Assembly (NCBI GenBank): GCA_019828545.1 | Contig: JACVRA010000174.1 | Span: forward strand, 1-64,000 | Direction: 5' to 3' | DNA length: 64,000 nucleotides | Origin: Paracamarosporium sp. OC-R06-R3 | Taxonomy: Eukaryota; Ascomycota; Dothideomycetes; Pleosporales; Didymosphaeriaceae | In this document: positions 44,315-56,414 of the stretch, in pieces | How positions within the stretch are numbered: position 1 is the first letter of the stretch | Layout of the letters: each line of letters begins with the position of its first letter | The notes under the pieces: model-generated | What the model was told of the DNA's origin: nothing | Database searches by the model: none | Seen by the model: only the letters and a program-made list of their open reading frames with translations | Program-made: the position numbers and the translations under genes

Positions 44315-45703
44315 ATGGCCCTCGCACGCCCCAGTCCTCGCTGGCTCTCCCGCACCCGAGCCTTCACCGGCCAGATGCGCGCCTACTCGGCACCGGGCGA
44401 TGGCAGCATTCCCGCCTCCAAGAAGAAGTACATCCCCACCTCTGGCACCTATCCGCTGGGCTTCAAAGCCGGCAGCGCCCACGTCGGCGTCAAGCCCGCA
44501 AACACCCGCTTCGATGACCTCGCCCTCGTCGCATCCGATACGCCATGCGCCGCCGCCGCCGTCTTCACAACCAACAAGTTCCAGGCAGCGCCTGTGACGG
44601 TGAGCAGGGACATGCTCAGCAAGAGAAATGGCGATGGGGTCAGGGCTGTCGTGGTCAACTCCGGGTGTGCCAATGCTGTCACAGGCAAAGGCGGTATCCA
44701 AGACGCGGTGAAGATGGGCTTGGAAACAGACAAGTGCTTCATCGAGGACAGCAATGGAGAGGACGATGGAAAGGGCAGCAGGAGTATCGTCATGAGCACC
44801 GGAGTCATTGGTCAGCGGTTGCCTATTGACAAGATTGTGAACAAGCTACCGGATGCGTACTACAAGCTGGGCGACACGCACGAGCACTGGTTAGGCGCGG
44901 CCAAAGCTATATGCACCACCGACACCTTCCCGAAGCTGGTCTCGAAGACCTTCACTCTACCAAGCAGCCAGGAGGAGTACCATATTGCGGGCATGACCAA
45001 AGGTGCTGGCATGATCCATCCCAACATGGCCACTCTGCTGGGCATAATCTGTACCGATGCACCTGTCTCAGCACCACTGCTTAAGGGTGCGCTCACGGAA
45101 GCCATCACCAAGTCTTTCAACAGCATATCCATTGATGGTGACACGTCCACAAACGACACTGTTGCTATTCTCGCAAATGGTGCGGCAGGAGGCCAGGAGA
45201 TTACCTCGGCCTCATCGAAAGACTTTGAAGCTTTCAAGGCGACCCTCACAGACTTCGCCATCGACCTTGCGAAGCTCGTAGTCCGCGACGGTGAAGGCGC
45301 AACCAAGTTCGTCACTATCCGCGTCACGAACGCGAGGACCTACGAAGAAGCAAAGCAGGTGGGTAACTCTATCGCCCGCTCACCGCTCGTGAAGACTGCG
45401 CTCTACGGCAAGGACGCCAACTGGGGCCGTATTCTATGCGCCACGGGTTACGCTGGTGTGGACTCTGTCATTCCCGAGCAAACTAGCGTGAGCTTCATCC
45501 CGACCGATGGCAGCGAAGAATTGAAGTTGTTGGTAAAGGGAGAGCCAGAGCAGGTCGATGAGGAGCGTGCAGCGAAGATACTGGAAGCTGAGGATTTGGA
45601 GATCTTGGTCAGGTTGAGCGAAAAGTACGATGCTGAGGCTACGGTTTGGACTTGCGATTTTTCGCATGAGTATGTTACGATCAATGGAGACTATAGAACA
45701 TAG
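44315..45703 (+). CDS. ARG7: Arginine biosynthesis bifunctional ornithine acetyltransferase
   Basis: A single exon of 462 codons. The first 25 residues (Arg/Ser/Ala-rich, no acids) are a mitochondrial presequence. The ArgJ family is clear: '[14 protein letters not shown]', '[17 protein letters not shown]', '[13 protein letters not shown]', '[11 protein letters not shown]', '[17 protein letters not shown]', '[27 protein letters not shown]', '[12 protein letters not shown]', and the end 'VTINGDYRT'. In this family the precursor cleaves itself between Ala and Thr of NMATLL; that Thr is residue 240 here and becomes the nucleophile. It transfers acetyl from N-acetylornithine to glutamate (and from acetyl-CoA in bifunctional forms) in the mitochondrial matrix, completing the acetyl cycle of arginine synthesis. 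A Gcn4-type site lies 92 bp upstream. Intact. Confidence 0.95.
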   Translation: MALARPSPRWLSRTRAFTGQMRAYSAPGDGSIPASKKKYIPTSGTYPLGFKAGSAHVGVKPANTRFDDLALVASDTPCAAAAVFTTNKFQAAPVTVSRDMLSKRNGDGVRAVVVNSGCANAVTGKGGIQDAVKMGLETDKCFIEDSNGEDDGKGSRSIVMSTGVIGQRLPIDKIVNKLPDAYYKLGDTHEHWLGAAKAICTTDTFPKLVSKTFTLPSSQEEYHIAGMTKGAGMIHPNMATLLGIICTDAPVSAPLLKGALTEAITKSFNSISIDGDTSTNDTVAILANGAAGGQEITSASSKDFEAFKATLTDFAIDLAKLVVRDGEGATKFVTIRVTNARTYEEAKQVGNSIARSPLVKTALYGKDANWGRILCATGYAGVDSVIPEQTSVSFIPTDGSEELKLLVKGEPEQVDEERAAKILEAEDLEILVRLSEKYDAEATVWTCDFSHEYVTINGDYRT

Positions 45704-46333
45704 CTGTTATATTAGGAGTTGAGGATAGCGTTGCCAACGATGGCACCTCCAAAAAACATTTCACATAGAGAGCCCAATTTCATTACCATTGCAAAGTTTA
45801 TGGGTACATCCTACCTTTATGTCTAGCCCTGTTCGGGATAGTATAATCGCGTGTGTCATCCTGTTCATTTCTGTGTAGTCGAGCGCGGCATCACAAGACC
45901 CCAAAAGTCGGACCGGACGAAGGAAACATCACCAACACCCCATTTAGAACGTGCATGCAAACGCGTTCGGAAGGAAACATGACGAGAAAACAGGTTTAGG
46001 TTTTTGTTTCACCCCTGTTATTTTCTCGCTCGGCAGTCGGGCATCGTCGCGCGAACTGACAAATGACGAACAAACTGCCGGCGTACATTTGAGCACAGCC
46101 CGAGAGCCCGATGCTTTCATAATGCTCGCTCTACACGCAATAGCGACATGTACGGACAAAACAAGGGAGGAGAAAGGAGAGTCCCATATAAGGAGGACTG
46201 TTTCTCTGAAAATGCTAAAAGTCAGAATAACAAGCCGCAATCCGAATCCTACAGCAACGCCTTCCTAATCACCAAATCAATCCACGTTCATACCAACACC
46301 ACTTTGAATCTTATATCCAGATAAATATCAAAC
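45704..46333. other. Intergenic, ARG7 3' flank and reductase promoter
   Basis: Frames here (about 100 codons on both strands at 45944-46268) mirror each other and have no motif. CCATATAAGGAG at about 46183 is a plausible TATA element for the gene at 46334. Confidence 0.45.
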
Positions 46334-47337
46334 ATGGCAGCAAGAGCTATTCTTATCACTGGCGCGACAGGAAAGCAGGGTTCTTCCGTAGTTAACGCGC
46401 TCCTCCGCGCAAACGCCGACTTCGAGATCCTCGCCCTCACTCGAAACGCTCAATCACCATCCGCACAAAGCCTAGCCAAAAAATCAAGGAACATCAAGCT
46501 CATCACCGGAAATCTTGACGATCCGTCTGCAATCTTCGCCTCTGCCCGCTCCGCCACTAAAACGCCCATCTGGGGCGTCTTCTCCGTACAGACGCCCTTC
46601 GGTGGCAAGGCCAACACCAAGACAGAAGAGCGCCAGGGTAAAGCGCTCGTTGACGCGAGTCTGGCAAATGGAATCAGCCACTTTGTATACTCGTCCGTAG
46701 ACCGCGGAGGCGATGCAAAGAGCGCAACAGATGCAACCAACATCCCGCATTTCATCAGCAAGCACAACATCGAACAGCATCTCTTCGCCAAGGGAAAGGG
46801 GAGCAACATGACATGGACTGTGCTCCGACCCGTTGCATTCATGGAGAACCTAGTCCCAGGGTTCCTCGGGAAAGTCTTCAGCACCGACTGGGAGATGATG
46901 CTGCGTGCGAACCAGAAACTCCAGCTCATTGCTACGGTACGTATTTCCTCTCCCCTATATCACGCTTAGGAAAAATAAAAAACAGTCTAACATCACCACA
47001 GAGCGACATCGGCTTCTTCGCCGCACAAGCCTTCCTCCAGCCTGAGTCCCAGCAATACCGCAATAATACGCTTTCCCTCGCCGGCGATGAACTCACTTAC
47101 GCAGAGTTCGCCAAGATCTACCGGGAGAAGACGGGCGAGAAGCTACCCACTACATTCCGCCTCATCGTCAAAATCATTAATGCACTGGTTAAGGAGATGG
47201 GCTACATGTTTGCGTGGTTTAGGGATACGGGGTATGGGGCGGATGTTAAGGAGTTGAGGAGGTTGCATCCGCAGATTAAGGGGTTTGGAGAGTGGTTGGA
47301 GAAGGAGAGTGCGTGGAAGAAGGGGGGTGAGAAGTGA
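46334..47337 (+). CDS. NmrA-like NAD(P)-binding protein
   Basis: Exons 46334-46936 and 47002-47337 with a 65-nt GTACGT..AG intron give 312 residues. The dinucleotide-binding loop 'ILITGATGKQGSSVVNALL' (GxxGxxG) opens the protein, followed by 'LALTRNAQSPSAQSL', 'FVYSSVDRGG', 'HNIEQHLF' and 'WTVLRPVAFMENLV', all typical of the NmrA/HSCARG atypical short-chain dehydrogenase group. The protein lacks the usual YxxxK pair, so it may be a redox sensor or regulator instead of an enzyme, as for NmrA (nitrogen metabolite repression) and HSCARG. It is cytosolic with no targeting signal. No partner gene is evident nearby. The length fits the family. Confidence 0.85.
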
Positions 47338-47566
47338 GTTGATTTGTTGAAGAAGACGTTAGGGATTCGCGGGTTTTGTTTTTGGATATATGATACCTAA
47401 CGCCAATGATGGCGCGATTTAATAGAGTGTTCTGTGAGTCGTGATTTGTGTATGTATGGTAGAAGTTGTTCTATTTGACGTTAATGTTTACGAAATCCCT
47501 TGCACGCCACCCCTTTCCGTCACTTTGGTATTCATTTTTAGTGCAGAGTTTTCCCTCTCGCTCGCA

Positions 47567-49582
47567 TCATCGGCCTTTGATGGTCTGGAGCAACCTCTGC
47601 AGCGCAGCCCCATCTTCTTCCTCGCACTCAGGATACTTCTCCAACATCGCCAGCCATTCGTCTTCCCACCCTTCTCCAAAGTGACTTCTCCGCCATCGAT
47701 CACCCATGATCCATTTTGCGCGGTAATCGTTTACCCAGTCATCCCAAATCATATACCTCTCTTCAAACAACCCATTCTTAATATTATGTTCATCTTCCCA
47801 CGGCATAATCGGCATATGCGTAACAGCGCCTGCACGAAAATGAACCGTCGACGTGTTGAAGTCCCATTGCGACGAACTCCCAAATCGGAACTCGTGCACA
47901 TTATGCAGCTCGGACGCAAAACGGGAGAAAACGGTATGCCAACGAAGAGGGTTGGACCTAAAAAACAGTTCAGACTCGAACTCGGCTGGCGTGGCGTAGC
48001 CAATGGGATCAGAAGAGATTCCGTATTGGATGTACTGGTCTAGTGGGTCTCTCCGGGGGTACCCATCGTCGTCTAGCCAGTTGGGAATGCTGCAGCCGAT
48101 ATGGTAGAGGATGGAACAGTGGTCGAGGATCAGTTCGCGGAGTGTCTCCCGATGGGACACAATCCAGTCGATTTGGTGGTCATGGTAGAAAATATGCTGG
48201 CCAAGCGTAAGCGATGCTAGTTTTGGGAGGTTCACGTTTCGGAGGTCGAGTTTGGGGAACCAGCCAAGAGGTAGATCGGAGTAGAGAACCAGAGTTGTCA
48301 GGATATCGCTCGCCGGTTGTAGGAATTTGGTTGGGAAATCAATTTCCCAGAATGGATGGATCGTGCCCATCTTGTAAAGTTAGCGCGGTATTCGTAATGT
48401 TTAAGGATAGAGCAACGTACGCGATATGTGGAACCGACACCCGGATGCATTTCCTCGTGGACCACGCTCAGTCGGATTGAGGAGGCCTTCGCGACCTTAC
48501 GGAAGAAAACAGGCATTTTTATCTCTGCGTTTGTTTGATTCTGGTAATGACGAATAGCGAGATCGCTTGTTGCATTGTCGCTGGAGGCGGCGATTCGTTC
48601 TAACCATGTCGTCTGAAAGCCCGTTATCTGGAAAAAATCCTCAAAGTCACCCACATGGCGATCGAAATGAACGGTCAAACTGTCAAGGTTTGAGAATTCG
48701 CTAAGTTGGTCGAGGCATTCCTCATAAACGGGATGAAAGGCTGGGATTGGCCATGAGTCGAGAAATAGATCCCTTCCAGTTTTTGGGTGATGGTCCTAAA
48801 AGGTCAACATGGTTCAGCTATCAATGTGCATTGTAACTTACGCAATGCGTCTCGCATGTGTAGACTTGCACCTCTTTCACAAACTTCTTCAACGAGACGC
48901 TTTCGATGATGTTTTTGAACAGATTAGCATCGTAATTGGGAGGCCCGGGGAACCCCTTACGAGCCCATTGGGTCCTGCCAAGTTCCCACTCTCGCCAACG
49001 CTGTTTCTCGTATCGGCTGTAGTCGGAGAGCTCTTCACTGTCGGCCTGAGACGACCAAAGGTCTGCTCCTCGATCATCTACCTCTGACCTTTGCTCATCT
49101 GAAGCTGCTACGAACCCATCGACATCATCTATCGATCGCTCGTGTTTGACAACATTTTCACGACGACGTGGAATGTCTTCCACATCTTCGTCTGCCTCTA
49201 TTCCAGACAAGTCGTCTTCCCTAAGGTTTGACCTAGATATAAATTCATCGGCTTCACCATCTGCCATGCCTTGACCAGGACTCTCAAGTGCATTGCTTCG
49301 GCCGTTGCTACCTTCGCTGTCAGATGAAGCTATGAAATCGTCTTCGTCAAAAAGTTTGTCGCGACGGTCTTTGTTGTCTTCCTCTTCGTCACTGCTGTTC
49401 TCCGAATCATCACTGCTCTCTTTTTTCCAATGAGCATAGAGCGTGGCTCTCTCGAACAGCTTCACGATTGCTATCCTTTCTAACTTTTTGTTCGTGAGAC
49501 GTAGCTGTGCAAGTGATGGCCTGTTGGAAAAGGAAATAATCCGAGCTAAGAGCTCCTCCGGAAGCTCGTCGAGGCTTGTCAT
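47567..49582 (-). CDS. F-box protein with acidic linker
   Basis: Exons (minus) 49582-48842, 48795-48421 and 48370-47567 are in phase (introns of 46 and 50 nt) and give about 639 residues. Residues 1-45 are an F-box: 'LDELPEELLARIISFSNRPSLAQLRLTNKKLERIA', which would bind Skp1 in an SCF ubiquitin ligase. A long acidic/serine-rich segment follows (about 55-190: 'SSDDSENSSDEEEDNKD', 'DDDFIASSDSEGS'-like runs). The C-terminal 450 residues form leucine-patterned repeats such as 'LDLRNVNLPKLASLTLG' and 'LRELILDHCSI', as in fungal F-box/LRR-like substrate receptors. Substrate unknown. The first exon's 'YDANLFKNIIESVSLKKFVKEVQVYT' continues the repeat pattern after the acidic linker, so the linker is an insertion between F-box and repeats. 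Confidence 0.8.
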
Positions 49583-50814
49583 TGGGTCGGGAAAAGCAGT
49601 GCCAAATTGGTTGATATGTCTAAGGCCTAGGATTCAAACCTGTTTCTGTTCTGAGCTTGCGCTTGCTGGATGGCCGCGGTCGGGTCGGAGATAAGTGAAG
49701 CATCAAATTAAAGTTGGCAGGGCGATGTCCGTAACGGCAGGAAGTCTGACATCGCCCCAAGCGCAGGGGCGCTTTAACCTTATTCGGCTACGTCAGCGTT
49801 TCTCAAGCGTTCCGATCCTCCGGATTTGCAAACCAGACTTGTGCCAGGAACTTGACTCAGTCTTCGCAAGATATTGCGCGGAGAGTGAGTAGGCCCTTTA
49901 CCATCTTCTGCAACGATGCGCAACGCGATGGATGACGATATCGATGACCCGCAGAAACGCCGTGGTGGCACCATCACATCGAGATACAAGTTGGCTGTCC
50001 AGAATGCGCAGGATCACTGGGCGTTTCCCGAGCACATATCAAGAGAAGCAACAGGGGTCCCCAGTTGGATTCGTAGGTCGCAATCAACTGCCGTTTAAAT
50101 CGAGTGAACGAGGTTGGCGATACAGACAAGAAAACGTACATTCCAGCGAAGCAGACGTTGTTGCTCTCATCACCAACGGTTCTATGTTGTCACTACAAAA
50201 GAAACTCGAGCCTCACACGACCCGCACCAGCAATTTGTGTACCATGAGGGCTAAACTTTGCTCCCCCCAAGACCCGAGATGCGAGTAAACGTCCCTACAG
50301 GATTTCGTATCTCGGATTCCACTACGGACTTGATTGAAAAATAGACATCTGAAGTATACGTGAACGCATTCCCAAACAATCCAAGGGTCGTAAGCATTGC
50401 CTCTATAGGCTGTTCGCTAGCCAATCCCCCGTGGCTGTTTCATGTCGGTACCGAACTCTATGAAGGCCAAACAAGTTTAGCTTGTTCCCGGCCCGCTGCC
50501 TTGGTGACTATGTCGGACGAGCATTTCTGGAAGTATACTCTCCGCTGTGCAGTACACCGGAGGATGGCTGTGCATCCGCCATCGGAACACTTGAAGTCGC
50601 TGGATTCAATGCAGTATGAGGAAATTATCATGCACGATGTCCGAAAGATGGAATATATATATGGCTGTTTTCGTAGGACTGAGCAATATCATCACTTCAC
50701 AATACTTGTTACATTCATCTCTTGCCTGACAAGGCGTCCTTTCCTTTTTCACTATTCATTCATTTGTTGATCAAACTTTCGTCATTCTTTTCAGTCTAGT
50801 GGCTGGTTCACAAG
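49583..50814. other. Intergenic, nothing supported
   Basis: About 1.2 kb. A 136-codon plus frame (50360-50770) and a 118-codon frame (49932-50288) lack recognisable features and overlap frames of similar size. The final part holds the promoter of the secreted-protein gene at 50815. Confidence 0.4.
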
Positions 50815-52605
50815 ATGCGTCTCAATACGGCAAGCGTCCTTTCGGTGTGCTTGTTGGTATTGCGGGTAGGAGTTGCGGCAGCTCCAACCGAGAACATTCA
50901 CACTGCGTTGATCGTTGATGACGATTGCGGCACCAAATCTCTGGCTGGTGGCCAATTTTCTCATGCAAGTACAGGTATTGAGTTTCCGGTTCCTGTTGCA
51001 GGACTAGAAAAGCGCAAAGGAAGAAGCGGCGGCAGCAGGACATCTCGTAGGCCCAAGAAGACTGCGCCAAAGAAGAAAACACCCAAAAAGAAAACACCAA
51101 AGAAGACTACATCGAAGAAGAAGAAAAGACCTACCAAGACCAAACCCAAGAATGCGAAGACGACGCCGAAGGCCAAGCTGAATCAGGGAAAAGCCAAGAA
51201 GAACAAGTCGAAGTCAGCGACGAAGACTAAGTCCGCCAAGGACCCTTACGGTAGCTGCAAGGCGAAGAAAGGTGCCAAGGGTAGTAAAAGCAAGGGAACA
51301 AAGGGAACGAAGAGCAAAGGGAAGAAGGGCGTCAAACGAGAGGAAGCGCTACAGGTAAGTTTTTCCTTTCGTTCGACCCGCATCGACTGATGAGATATAA
51401 TAGAGCCTCGCAAAACGTGACCGGAAGACACTATACGCTGATAGGCTTTTCATGGAGTTCCCGACACATCCTAGTGGTGGCACTGTTATCAACACAGGCC
51501 GTTATCGAACTCTCGTGAGGGCTTACGGAACCCGGGATGCTGATCCTTGCGATGACGACTACCACCTCGGACAGGTTGGATTCCCTTCGGGCCAAGGAGT
51601 CGGTACTGCTAACGGAGAGAATTGGGACACCGAACACGTGATGGATGCGCAAATTCTCCAACAGTTCTTTCAATACCTTAACACCAACCTCCCGACATCT
51701 GGTCTACCACAATCATGGTGGTCTTACGACCGAACAGCGAATAAGGTTCGCAAAATCCAGACTCCGCGTGCTGAAAGGTACATGTATGAATTTTGGGAAT
51801 CGAGGAAAGGCAGCGGAGGCATGACGGCTATGGACTATCTTCTCCAGGTTTATCCTGGCACGAACCAATACACGTCTGAATTGGCGCTCTTGGGTCACGG
51901 TGTTAACCGCAAGAAGGAATCTATCTTCTCGGAACATGCGAGTTCCTGCATTGGTAGCTCAACATGGAGGTAAGTGAAAACTGGTCACTATGATGTGTGG
52001 TCGATGCTAGCGCTGACCGCTGTGCCATAGACGTATGGACTACTGGGACAAAGTTAATGCATTAAGGGAGTGTATCCTCCTGGCCAAGGTATTGTTGTCC
52101 TGATAAAAATAGCTTCATCGACTTACAAGTCCAGTACATGAACCATCCTGATATTCGTGCGAGCTTCAGAGCGGTTGCCGAGCGTATTTATAATCGTCTC
52201 AATGCCATGGAAGCAGCCAATGGCTTCATGGTATGACATCTCCTTGGACCTACCATCACGGGCATAGCTGACATTGCGCAGGTGAGCACCGACCACTACT
52301 GGGCGAGTAGGACGGGCAATGCAAAATATCGGGATGCTGCTGGCGAAGCATGGGAAGACCAGAGGTTGGACGCAAGATGGAAAAGCTGGATCACGAGCTA
52401 CATGAGAGGGCGCCTGGACAACCTTACCAGAGAGATATCATCCAAAATGCGGGACCTTGCCGATGAAAACAATCGGATTCAACGTAATAACCAACTTTCC
52501 CGGCAGAGGAAGGACAGGCTCGCCCAGCGCTACAGGAGGATCGAGAGAGCCTGGAGTGGCACAGGTACTGCTCTAACCAGGATTCGCAATCCGTCGCCGT
52601 GGTAA
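50815..52605 (+). CDS. Secreted protein with histone-H1-like lysine-rich segment
   Basis: Five exons: 50815-51354, 51404-51969, 52031-52088, 52135-52230, 52282-52605, all GT..AG and in phase, giving about 527 residues. A signal peptide (about 1-22) is clear. Residues 23-65 form a short pro-like region ending 'GLEKR'. Then residues 68-173 are an extreme Lys/Thr/Pro/Ser/Gly tract with PKKKTPKK-type repeats, ending 'KGVKREEALQSLAKR', so KR sites (66-67, 174-175, 184-185) bracket it as potential Kex2 cuts. The C-terminal globular part contains 'NWDTEHVMDAQILQQFF' near 253-269, a block I associate with secreted fungal proteins often linked to chitinase-like or effector genes, and ends in basic helices. 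Function unknown. After processing, the Lys-rich piece would be a free, strongly cationic polypeptide. Confidence 0.75.
51025..51340 (+). repeat. Lys-rich low-complexity coding repeat
   Basis: AAG-rich codons make irregular PKKKTPKK / KGTKGTKSKGKK units within the secreted-protein gene. The underlying DNA is purine-rich with near-repeats such as CCCAAAAAGAAAACACC. Such tracts change length readily by slippage. Confidence 0.7.
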
Positions 52606-53017
52606 TCCCGCAAACTGGATTCCCAATCCATTTCCATTCTAGACTTGATAGCCTATACTACTAGTACCCTAGGTGTTAGCGGCTTAGGCATTTTCTTTTC
52701 GCATTTTAGAAGGGTTGGCGTTTTTGGTTCGCATGTATGAAAAAATACCCCACAATTGTACATCTATACTAGAAACGGTTTATCTTTCATCACATACTAT
52801 ATCTATAGAGAACCATTTCATACCCAATGACTTTAAGGATCTCGTAAACTCACTTCTCAAGTATGCGAGACGGTTGTCAAGTTCCATAATATTTGGATGT
52901 TTGGGTACAGTACTAGACCATAGATCTGAACATGTATTGCAAGCCGTGTTACTTCTGGGTTCACTCTGTAATGTTTAAATCTCTAACGTGAGGTTCTATG
53001 TTTGAGCACGTAATGAT
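52606..53017. other. Convergent 3' flank
   Basis: This lies between the 3' ends of the Lys-rich secreted-protein gene and the alpha-galactosidase gene. It is A+T-rich with no supported coding sequence. Confidence 0.45.
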
Positions 53018-54839
53018 TTACCCGAAAATTTCGATACCGACGAGGTCAGGCGCCCATGCAGTACCAACGTTACCAAACACAACCTCATTGGACGAACCAG
53101 CTTTTAAACCATCTACCTCCACATATAGCCTTCCTGTTTCGTACCAGTCACCCCCAGATAGTGGAAACGCCCACCTCTTAGGAGAGCCACCATTAACTGC
53201 GATCGTCATATTCCTAGTATTAGAACCCCAATCCCACGCTGTTGTGAAAGCGTAGTCATAATTGATAAAGTCTACGCCGATGAGTGTCTTGTTCGCCGTA
53301 TTCTTCGCAGTTACCGAACTGTAGGTTACGGTGGCTCCCTGGCCGATATTACCGACTTTCTTTCCTGTGGGAAGACACTCGCTGGAGGAGCATTGAGTGA
53401 CAGAGGATGAACCCACTAACTTAGCAGATGCAGCTGAGTAGTATGTAGAGGAGGGCGAACTAGCCGTAGTAATGTTTGATAGCACCCACAGCTTCATTTC
53501 ATGTGCTGCAAGTTTGACGTTCTGTGTCCCGGATAGCGAACCCACATCCTTGGCAGCCCACACGTCACGTACGATGGCGGATGAAATCCCTAGGTTCGAG
53601 AGATTCACCGAAACGGTCTGAGACTGATTCCTCCAATTCGCAATGGCAATGACCTTTCGCGAACCAGAAAGCTCACCGAGCCAAATATCCCATTCTTCTA
53701 CGGTGTAGCGACGTACGAGCTGTGCCTGTTTCCCAAGAGAGTCTTGGTTAATAGCAATCACCTCCTTGTTGGACATGATTGCAAGCGATGTTTTCGACAG
53801 CTTGCTGTCAAGGATCCCGCCGAGCATAAGGGGCGACTTGTTTATCGCCCACATACCAAAATGGAAGCGCTCCTCCTCGGCAGATAGTACGTTCAAACCG
53901 ACGCTTCAAAAGATCAGTCGGTAGCTTTTAGCACGATGGCGTGAACGTACATTAACATATCCATATCAGGGAAAGCGCCTGGTCTGGTATTCCTCCAGTA
54001 AGGCACCACCTGGTTCGTGATTCGCCATATAGAACGCCACGCATTGTAGATATCATTGCTCATTCGCCATGTGTTGCCAATTTTCGATGCCCTGATCTCG
54101 ATTAACACTGCGATGGTCAGTCTCTGTGTCATGAGTCTTACCATTCTCCCACGTTCTCTCCGATGCCCCACTGACATATGAAGTATTGGAAAGACCGATC
54201 TATACTCTCTAGACTTGTTGCCATCTTTTGAAAACGCGTCGGCGACTTTGCCTCTGCCGAATCAGAGTCTACCATGGTGGTATTTGATGTTGCATAGCAG
54301 TTGTCATACCTAGGGTCGTCAGCGGCTGTCAGTGACGCCACATGGCAGGCTCACTTCAAAGCATCGCCACCCCACGAACTGAATGACTGGGCATCTAGTT
54401 CCTCATAACCTATATTATTGTCAATGATCTGTACGAATCTTCGCGTTGAACGCTCACCAAGTGAACCCGGAATGTCCGTTGAGCCGCACTGAAGATATCC
54501 GGCGCCCGAGTACAAGCCAAATTTTAGACCTAGCCCGTGCAGATAGTCACCGAGTGCTTTACCGCCTGATGGAAATAAAGTCATGTTCCACTGCAACTTA
54601 TGGCTGTTATCTCGTGATCGAGCATTCCACCCGCAGTCGGGTGTGACGATATTGTACCCGAGTTGCTTGAGCCCAAGATCAACCAGGCCTTGCGCATTCA
54701 GTTTTACTTTCTGCTCTGAGGGATTGCAATTATAAGCATTGTAAGTATTCCATCCCATTGGTGGAGTCGGGGACTTAACGCTTTTGGCCGTAGCCATGAG
54801 CGGCAAAAGTCCGAGTAGGAGTAGCGATTCTGGATACAT
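53018..54839 (-). CDS. Alpha-galactosidase, GH27
   Basis: Exons (minus) 54839-54458, 54409-54355, 54309-54142, 54091-53951 and 53903-53018 splice in phase (introns 45-50 nt) to about 543 residues. Signal peptide 'MYPESLLLLGLLPLMATA'. GH27 features: 'PPMGWNTYNAYNC', 'GYNIVTPDCGW', 'LGLKFGLYSGAGYLQCGS', nucleophile Asp in 'LKYDNCY' (about residue 148), acid/base region 'GNTWRMSNDI', and 'PDMDML'. A beta-sandwich follows the barrel ('WDIWLGELSGSRKVIAIANW'), and the last 130 residues ('GQGATVTYSSV' to the end, 'GRLYVEVDGLKAGSSNEV') look like a carbohydrate-binding module of the CBM35 type. It hydrolyses terminal alpha-1,6-galactose from galactomannan or raffinose sugars outside the cell. All exons intact. 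Confidence 0.92.
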
Positions 54840-56414
54840 GACTGAAGGGATTGTGAAATGTAGACCTCAGTATCTGCTGCCTCTTGATTTTGTAGCTTTC
54901 CGGCCTCTGGTGCTCCATCGTCACCGCAGGGTAGAGTATGTATGTCCCCGTAGTATGACTTGCATTCCACCTATCGCAAAGCCCGTGTCCCGAATCATGA
55001 ACGTAAATCAATTAACCTAGTTTGCGGGGTATTCGGTGATGTTAGCGAATGCGGAAATTTTCCATCGGATGGTCGATCATGCGACCGAGAAATTATGGAG
55101 AAATAGCCCGAACGTCCGACGCAACACCAAGACGAAAGGTATCTTCCCAACGCCAGTAGCACTGCGTACGAACGTTGGGTTACCCTCAACACGTACGATT
55201 GAGAGCCATGAAACATGATCAATTGAATCCAGCCTGTAGACTGCTCCTAGGTATAGATGCATCACTCCTCGGTAGTGAGGGTATACCTATGATCGAAGGT
55301 TTTGACTATGCGGGTCATTGGTGCATCGCAAGCACATTGCGCAGGCAATCTTGCTTATGCTTCAATACGTAGATTTCCTTCTAGTCATACAAATGATCGT
55401 GATGATTCTGATAAATACCGTCTACGAAAGTCTGGCAGAGTGATAGGTAGGTTGGGTAAAGTAACTGCATGATACAGCATGCTGACTAAGAGCACCCCAC
55501 TGGCCCCACTAGTGTCACTCAGTCCGTGCGTGCCAGTGCCATTCACATTACTTCCTTCCAACACCTTACGACGAAGGTAAATTTGCGCGATGTTCCTCAG
55601 CCATCTGTATTTTTCCCCATTTGAATGTGAATCTGAGCGCTTCACCGAGCCTCTTTAGCTACTTCATTACGCCACGATTTTCTAGACACGCGTTTTGTAC
55701 ATTACAGAAGAGCATCGCGTACATACAACATCAGGTACCTGAGCAATTTTGGTTCAACTCGACAATTCTACGATATGCGCTTAGTTACGGATGTGTTATG
55801 GATTGGTGGGCTTCCTCAAGCGCCTCTTATCCATTTACGTGGAGGGCAATTTATCCTTTTACGTTTTGCACAAGTCGCACCTTATCACAGCCTTGCCTGA
55901 TTTATTAACAGGAGTGGGAACTGGGAGTACCCTCTCAAACATGGATCAACGCGTTGGCACAAATTGCTTGACATGGTTAATCGACATGCCGACCTCGATT
56001 GATTCACCCCCGCTTATAGTAATCCCATGATTGGCCAGGTTTGCATCCCCAGATTTCCATCCATCTTAGCTACCGACATCTGAATCGTCTCTTTGTTATC
56101 CCCATACAACTTCATATCAGATCATACCCCAACCTAACGCCCCGATGTACTCTATTGGATGTTCGCTTTCATCCGGTGTTCGAATCAATACATTCAACCC
56201 TCCAAGCAGTAGATGCAGCTTCGCGATATTAAGACGCACACGTACCACTACCAAGGATATTCACGGCAGTTTCAGTTCCATTCGAATGTCAAATGTAGTC
56301 CGGCAGACACGAAGTGGTGCTGTAGCGTATGTATCACTTAAAAAGACAACAGCCCGGGGTTGAAATACTAGGCAGTCTTTTCGTAAACACTTTCGTTCTA
56401 CCAAGTTTTGAATC
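54840..56414. other. Intergenic between divergent secreted enzymes
   Basis: About 1.6 kb between the starts of the alpha-galactosidase (minus) and tyrosinase (plus). No gene seen; frames up to 95 codons at 55385-56030 have no motifs. It contains the promoters of both genes. Confidence 0.4.

Noticed and set aside
49916..50770. 60-136 codon frames upstream of the Lys-rich secreted-protein gene
   Set aside because: No motif, weak starts and mutually overlapping frames.
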